DNA from: Megamerina dolium
Lineage: Eukaryota > Arthropoda > Insecta > Diptera > Megamerinidae
Length of the DNA stretch: 64,000 nucleotides
NCBI GenBank assembly: GCA_963854835.1
Contig: OY978525.1
Coordinates: 43,295,554 to 43,359,553 of the forward strand
Direction: 5' to 3'
Shown: in pieces, positions 59,869-64,000 of the stretch
Numbering within the stretch: position 1 is the stretch's first letter
How the letters are laid out: every line of letters starts with the position of its first letter
Position numbers and translations under genes: made by a program
Notes under the pieces: model-generated
What the model saw: only the letters and a program-made list of their open reading frames with translations
Database searches by the model: none
Told to the model about the DNA's origin: nothing

Positions 59869-60522
59869 TAGGAGTATTTCATGAATATTTAAATTTATAT
59901 CAAATTTAATTTTACAAATCAGTAATTTCAATTCATTTATCAATGTTTTGGCATCAAAAATAAAATATAATTCAGTCAGAGATAATACATTAAAGTAATA
60001 CCATTAAATAACAAAATATTTAAAGAATTATAACATATATAAACCAATCTTCATTATAATAATTAATTATACTTATATATATTATAGAGATCACAGTATC
60101 ACTTATACGTTGTCCCGAATTGTTAATACTATTTCTAAAATTTGCTGCTTCACTTTAAGCTTTTTATTTCGTTATCATATTTCATTTCATTTCTATTATA
60201 ATTTCATCATTTCGATTTACTATCATCAAAGAATATGCACGAGGCAACACACATGAATTTCAAGCATCACTAAAAATGAGACCGCTCAATCGTGCAGCGA
60301 GAACTGAAAATTTTGACTTAAAAACCGAAATTTTTTTTGTGGTGCTCTTGCATTTGGTTGAGTTACCCATTTGAAATTATTATATTTTTTTATGCGAAAG
60401 TTGATATTTATTTATGATGACATTTTATTTATTTTAAAAATGCTACGTTTAATTTTTATATGAAAAATAAAAATATATTTGAATGATTTTGAATATTTGA
60501 AATGAAAATTTTTTAATTTTCA
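59869..60522. other. AT-rich non-coding DNA
   Basis: No gene, LTR or gag recognised, so the BEL/Pao element that follows is 5'-truncated or too diverged upstream. Confidence 0.35.
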
Positions 60523-60924
60523 CGATCTTGTACAAAATGAAATTGAATATATCAGGGGCACATGCACATGGAGTTGATATACTGCTAGGCGCTGAATTGT
60601 TCTTGGATTTACTGTCAATTGGTCGTATTCATTTAGGCAATAGTCTTCCTCGACTACAAAAATCATTATTTGGTTGGGTCGCATCAGGAGCAGCCAAGTA
60701 CATCGGTGCACCTGATAACAATAGACAAAGTTTACTTGTAGATACCAATGGTGTGGTAGATCATAATCAACTTGATAATCTGGTTGAACGATTTTGGGAA
60801 ATTGAAATAATAGATATAAAAAAGACATTTTGGACAGAGGAAGAAGAAGAGTGTGAAAGTATTTATCGAAAATATAAAAAGGGATATTGACGGTAGATTT
60901 ATAGTTAAATTGCCATTTAAAAGT
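60523..60924 (+). pseudogene. BEL/Pao pol, protease end and start of RT
   Basis: Frame 60523-60890 reads GVDILLGAELFLDLLSIGRI and LPRLQKSLFGWVASGAAKYI, the end of the A17-type protease of BEL/Pao elements, then LDNLVERFWEIEIIDIKKTF where RT begins. A stop (TGA, 60888-60890) comes after KYKKGY; a one-base shift carries the sequence on as DGRFIVKLPFK up to the jockey insertion. Confidence 0.85.
60915..60924. repeat. 10-bp target-site duplication of the jockey insertion
   Basis: ATTTAAAAGT here and at 62077-62086. Removing 60925-62086 restores continuity of the BEL/Pao sequence. Confidence 0.9.
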
Positions 60925-62076
60925 CCTCAACATCAGTTTGGATTTAGAAAACAGCACGGCACAATAGAACAAGTCCACCGCATTGTAACTCTGATAAGGA
61001 ACACTTTTGAAGAAAAAAAGTATTGCTCAGCTGTCTTTCTTGATATATCTATCTTGATTACAAACTCAAACTATTACTGCCTGCAAATGTCTCCTCATTA
61101 CTTAGTAGCTACCTCACGAAAATACAATTTCTCGTACATCACAAGGATTACACAACAAATCCAGCGGAGGAACGCCAGCGTGAATATCCACGCTGGCGTT
61201 CCTCAAGGAAGCGTTTTGGGCCCCTTACTGTATCTCTTATACACTACAGATATGCCCAGCAATAACCATACATTTATATCGACTTTTGCAGATGATACGG
61301 AAATATTGTGCTCTCGCTCTAACCCCATAGAAGCTACTAAACTCCTGCAGACTCATATCGATTCTCTCGAAATCTGGCTAGTAAAATGGCGTATAAAAGT
61401 CAATGAATCAAAGAGCGTACATGTAACCTTCACGCTAAGGCCAGATACATGTCCCCCACTTAAAATTAATGGCCAATCAGTTCCACAATGTTCCTCAACA
61501 AAGTACTTGGGTATTCACCTCGACAGAAGGCTGACCTGGAAAAATCACATAGAGGCAAAGAAACCTCAGATCAAGCTTAAAATTAATCAGTTATGGTGGC
61601 TGTTACACAAAAGATCAAAGTTGAATCTCGAATACAAAGTGCTATTATATACAACAATCCTGAAGCCAATCTGGACTTATGGTATTCAGTTTTGGGGCAC
61701 CGCATCTCCCTCTAATATCGAAAAATTGCAGCGAATACAATCCAAGTGTCTGCGAATTATTGTAAACGCGCCTTGGTATATGAGGAACGTTAACATCCAT
61801 CGAGATTTAAATGTACCCACAATTTCTGAGGAAGTTGCAATGTCCTGCAGAAACTACATTCAAAAATTACACAGTCATCCGAATCCCCTTGCTAGGCAAT
61901 TGTTGCTGAGCACGGGGCATCGTCGATTAAAAAGAAAAGACATACTGAATATGCTGTGAAATTGCTATACCTAATTAATTTTAGTTAGTTTGTAAGATTT
62001 GATTACTTATTGTTAGTTTCTAAGTAATTTTAGAAAGATCCAATAAAAAAAGTAAAAAAACTTGAAAAAAAAAACA
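60925..62076 (+). mobile_element. 5'-truncated jockey-clade LINE, internally deleted
   Basis: 1152 bp ending in an A-rich tail (62046-62074). The readable frame to 61959 gives HQFGFRKQHGTIEQVHRIVT, KYCSAVFLDIS, then an out-of-frame stretch replacing the FDKVWH region, NASVNIHAGVPQGSVLGPLL, STFADDTEILCSRSN, STKYLGIHLDRRLTWKNHI and GIQFWGTASPSNIEKLQRIQ. The first catalytic Asp segment of RT is missing, so the enzyme is dead. It inserted into BEL/Pao pol in sense orientation. Confidence 0.9.
61167..61204. repeat. perfect 16-bp inverted repeat with 6-base loop
   Basis: GAGGAACGCCAGCGTG (61167-61182), loop AATATC, CACGCTGGCGTTCCTC (61189-61204), inside the jockey RT just before the VPQGS motif. 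Confidence 0.95.
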
Positions 62077-62086
62077 ATTTAAAAGT

Positions 62087-64000
62087 AACGTCAATGAGTT
62101 GGACGATTCATATCAGATTGCTGAGCGACGATTTTTGGCTTTGGAACGCAGATTGGATAAAGATCCTATTACGAAAAGAGCATATACAGATTTTCTTAAT
62201 GAGTATATACAACTAGGTCATATGAAATGCGTAAAAGAAGCGGATTTAAAACAATTGAAATACTTTTCGCCACATCAACATGTTTTGCGTCCCGAATCTA
62301 CAAGTACGAAATTAAGAGTTGTGTTTGATTGTAGCTGCAAAACATATTCAGGTGTCTCACTAAATGATGTTATGATGAAGGGTCCGGTGATACAAGATGA
62401 TTTGTTGTCAATAGTGTTGCGCTTTCGGTGTTTTAAGTACGCACTCACTGCAGACGTGACAAAAATGTACCGACAGGCTTGGGTTACCAGTGAAGACAGC
62501 AATTATCAGGCATTTTTATGGCGGTCTTCTAAGAAGGAAAAACTTAGAGCGTATCGGTTATTAACGATTACATATGGTACTACGGCGGCTCCTTTTTTAG
62601 CAACGCGTTGTCTCAAGAAATTGGGTGAGGATAACATAGAAAAGTATCCTCTGGGCTCCAAGAAGATTATTTCCGATTTTTATATGGATGACTTAATATC
62701 GGGAGCGAATACTGAAGATGAGCTTTTACGTATATATGAAGAAGTATCGACGATTATGAAATCAGCACATTTTGCCTTAAGAAAATGGCACTCGAACAAT
62801 ATATGTCTTCTATATCGTATTCCAGAAATAGATAGAGAAAAGCCGGTACTGGTATGTCATACCGAAATTATAAAAACGCTAGGAATAGTGTGGGAACCAA
62901 GTACAGATTCTCTAAAGTACATATGGCGAGCAGTAAACAGCAACAAATGTATATCGAAAAGAAGTGTGTTATCTGAGTTGTCTACGTTATTCGATCCACT
63001 GGGTTTATTGAATCCGATCATTCTAAAAGGAAAGATTTTCCTACAAGATCTCTGGATATTGAAAATTGCTTGGGATGAAAGATTGCCAATGAATTTGCAT
63101 AGTAATTGGTCGGAATGCCGAAAACGATTGGAGGGTGTTGCATCCATTAGAGTTCCACGTTTCGTTTTGTCCTTGAACGTTTGTGCACGTGTGGAAATGC
63201 ATGGGTTTTCAGATGCCTCTTTGCGGGCCTATGGATGTTGTGTATACATCCGATGTGTAGACTGTGACGACAATTCTAGTGCACAGTTCTGGAGTGCTAA
63301 ATCAAGAGTTGCGCCGCTGAAGACGAAGTCATTGCCACGGCTGGAACTGTTGGGAGCAGAGTTATTGGCAAGATTAGTTGCGAAAACGCAGAAGAATTTC
63401 ACCATGTCTATTAACGCAATCTATTTATGGACAGATTCGGAGGTTGTTCTTGACTTGATAAGCGTGCATCCATCTGCGCGGTCGACGTTTGTTGCAAATA
63501 GAGTAGCGTCGATACAAGAATTGACTAAAACAGCTATTTGGCGACAAGTGCCTGGTAAAATGTATCCCGCAGATATTGTATCGCGAGGAGCATTTGCTGA
63601 TGAGTTACAGCAAAGTGATTGGTTTACGGGACCAGAATCGTAAGTGTTCGGACGTTGAAGAGGAGCGACGTAGAGGTACTGCAGTGTTACATGTGGAACG
63701 CTAAAGCAATCGATTTCTACAGTGGGTGGAAGGCCATAGCCAATATGAATTACTGCAAAGAAGAGTTGCTAGATTGTTGTGTGTGTTTGGTAGGACCGAC
63801 AGATTGCGTGGAATTATGGTTCACCTTTTGGAAGAAGCGCTAGTGCGTATAGTATATTGTCTACAACAACATTATTTCAAAGACGACTTGCAAATGTTTT
63901 TAAAAAATGGTGAGATGGTTGCGACGAGTAAGCTGAAGAGCTTGAATGTGTTGGTTGAGCGTACCCAAGGTGTCGACATATTGCGTGTTGGAGGTCGATT
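62087..64000 (+). pseudogene. BEL/Pao pol, RT-RNase H-integrase start, partial
   Basis: Continues the element after the jockey insertion: ERRFLALERRLDKDPITKRA, LRVVFDCSCKTYSGVSLNDV, FKYALTADVTKMYRQAWV (first catalytic Asp), FYMDDLISGANTEDELL (YMDD), GLLNPIILKGKIFLQDLW, then RNase H with HGFSDASLRAYGCCVYI and IYLWTDSEVVLDLI. The 514-codon frame ends at 63643 by a one-base shift; the sequence continues as KCSDVEEERRRGTAVLHVER, a TAA, and LNVLVERTQGVDILRVGG, the start of the integrase region, at the window edge. Two lesions in 1.9 kb besides the insertion. The 3' LTR must lie beyond the window. Confidence 0.92.

Overview
The window looks like a transposable-element-rich, AT-rich stretch of an insect nuclear genome, most likely a higher fly (Diptera). 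The reasons are the TE mix (jockey-, LOA-, R1- and RTE-type LINEs, Ty3/gypsy and BEL/Pao LTR elements, an errantivirus with an F-type envelope, DD41D and other mariners, Tc1 elements), introns of 56-113 bp, and long TA microsatellites. The exact genus cannot be read from the sequence. I see no bacterial features, no rRNA or functional tRNA genes and no CRISPR.

Layout. 1-1.8 kb: a spliced minus-strand gene of an uncharacterised arthropod family, running off the left edge. 2.4-4.3 kb: a long-inverted-repeat element with an internal 94-bp tandem array; a tRNA-derived SINE has inserted in one arm. 4.3-8.4 kb: three decayed LINE fragments. 8.4-10.7 kb: a decayed gypsy-like copy (family A) fused to a 5'-truncated DD41D mariner. 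11.6-16.5 kb: two broken LOA-type LINEs with a microsatellite and a second SINE between them. 16.5-21.1 kb: mostly non-coding, with a mariner remnant and SINE 3. 21.2-24.1 kb: a Tc1 element with an IR/DR layout inside TA repeats, then a 5'-truncated RTE. 26-32.6 kb: a DD41D mariner split by a full-length R1-clade LINE with a 16-bp target-site duplication. 33.3-34.3 kb: half a Tc1.

34.4-40.4 kb holds the best-preserved element: an intact gypsy-like LTR retrotransposon (family A) with LTRs that differ by one base, a Gag with an N-terminal SAP domain, and a textbook -1 frameshift signal between gag and pol. A decayed second copy of the same family lies just beyond it in inverted orientation (40.4-44.2 kb). 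44.4-51.8 kb: an errantivirus-type element on the minus strand with an open env frame and frameshifts in gag and pol. 51.9-53.3 kb: a mariner with an internal deletion and SINE 4. 53.8-56.0 kb: two solo LTRs of family A.

56.3-58.4 kb is the one region that looks like an ordinary host gene: a multi-exon gene encoding a PIF/Harbinger-like (DDE_Tnp_4-type) protein with a changed first catalytic residue, probably domesticated. A HARBI1-like remnant lies 1.2 kb downstream. From 60.5 kb to the right edge is a BEL/Pao pol interrupted by a 5'-truncated jockey element with a 10-bp target-site duplication.

Most coding sequence here is selfish DNA at different stages of decay. Family A is present as one intact copy, two decayed coding copies, one short remnant and two solo LTRs, so the window records repeated invasions by the same family, including a recent one.
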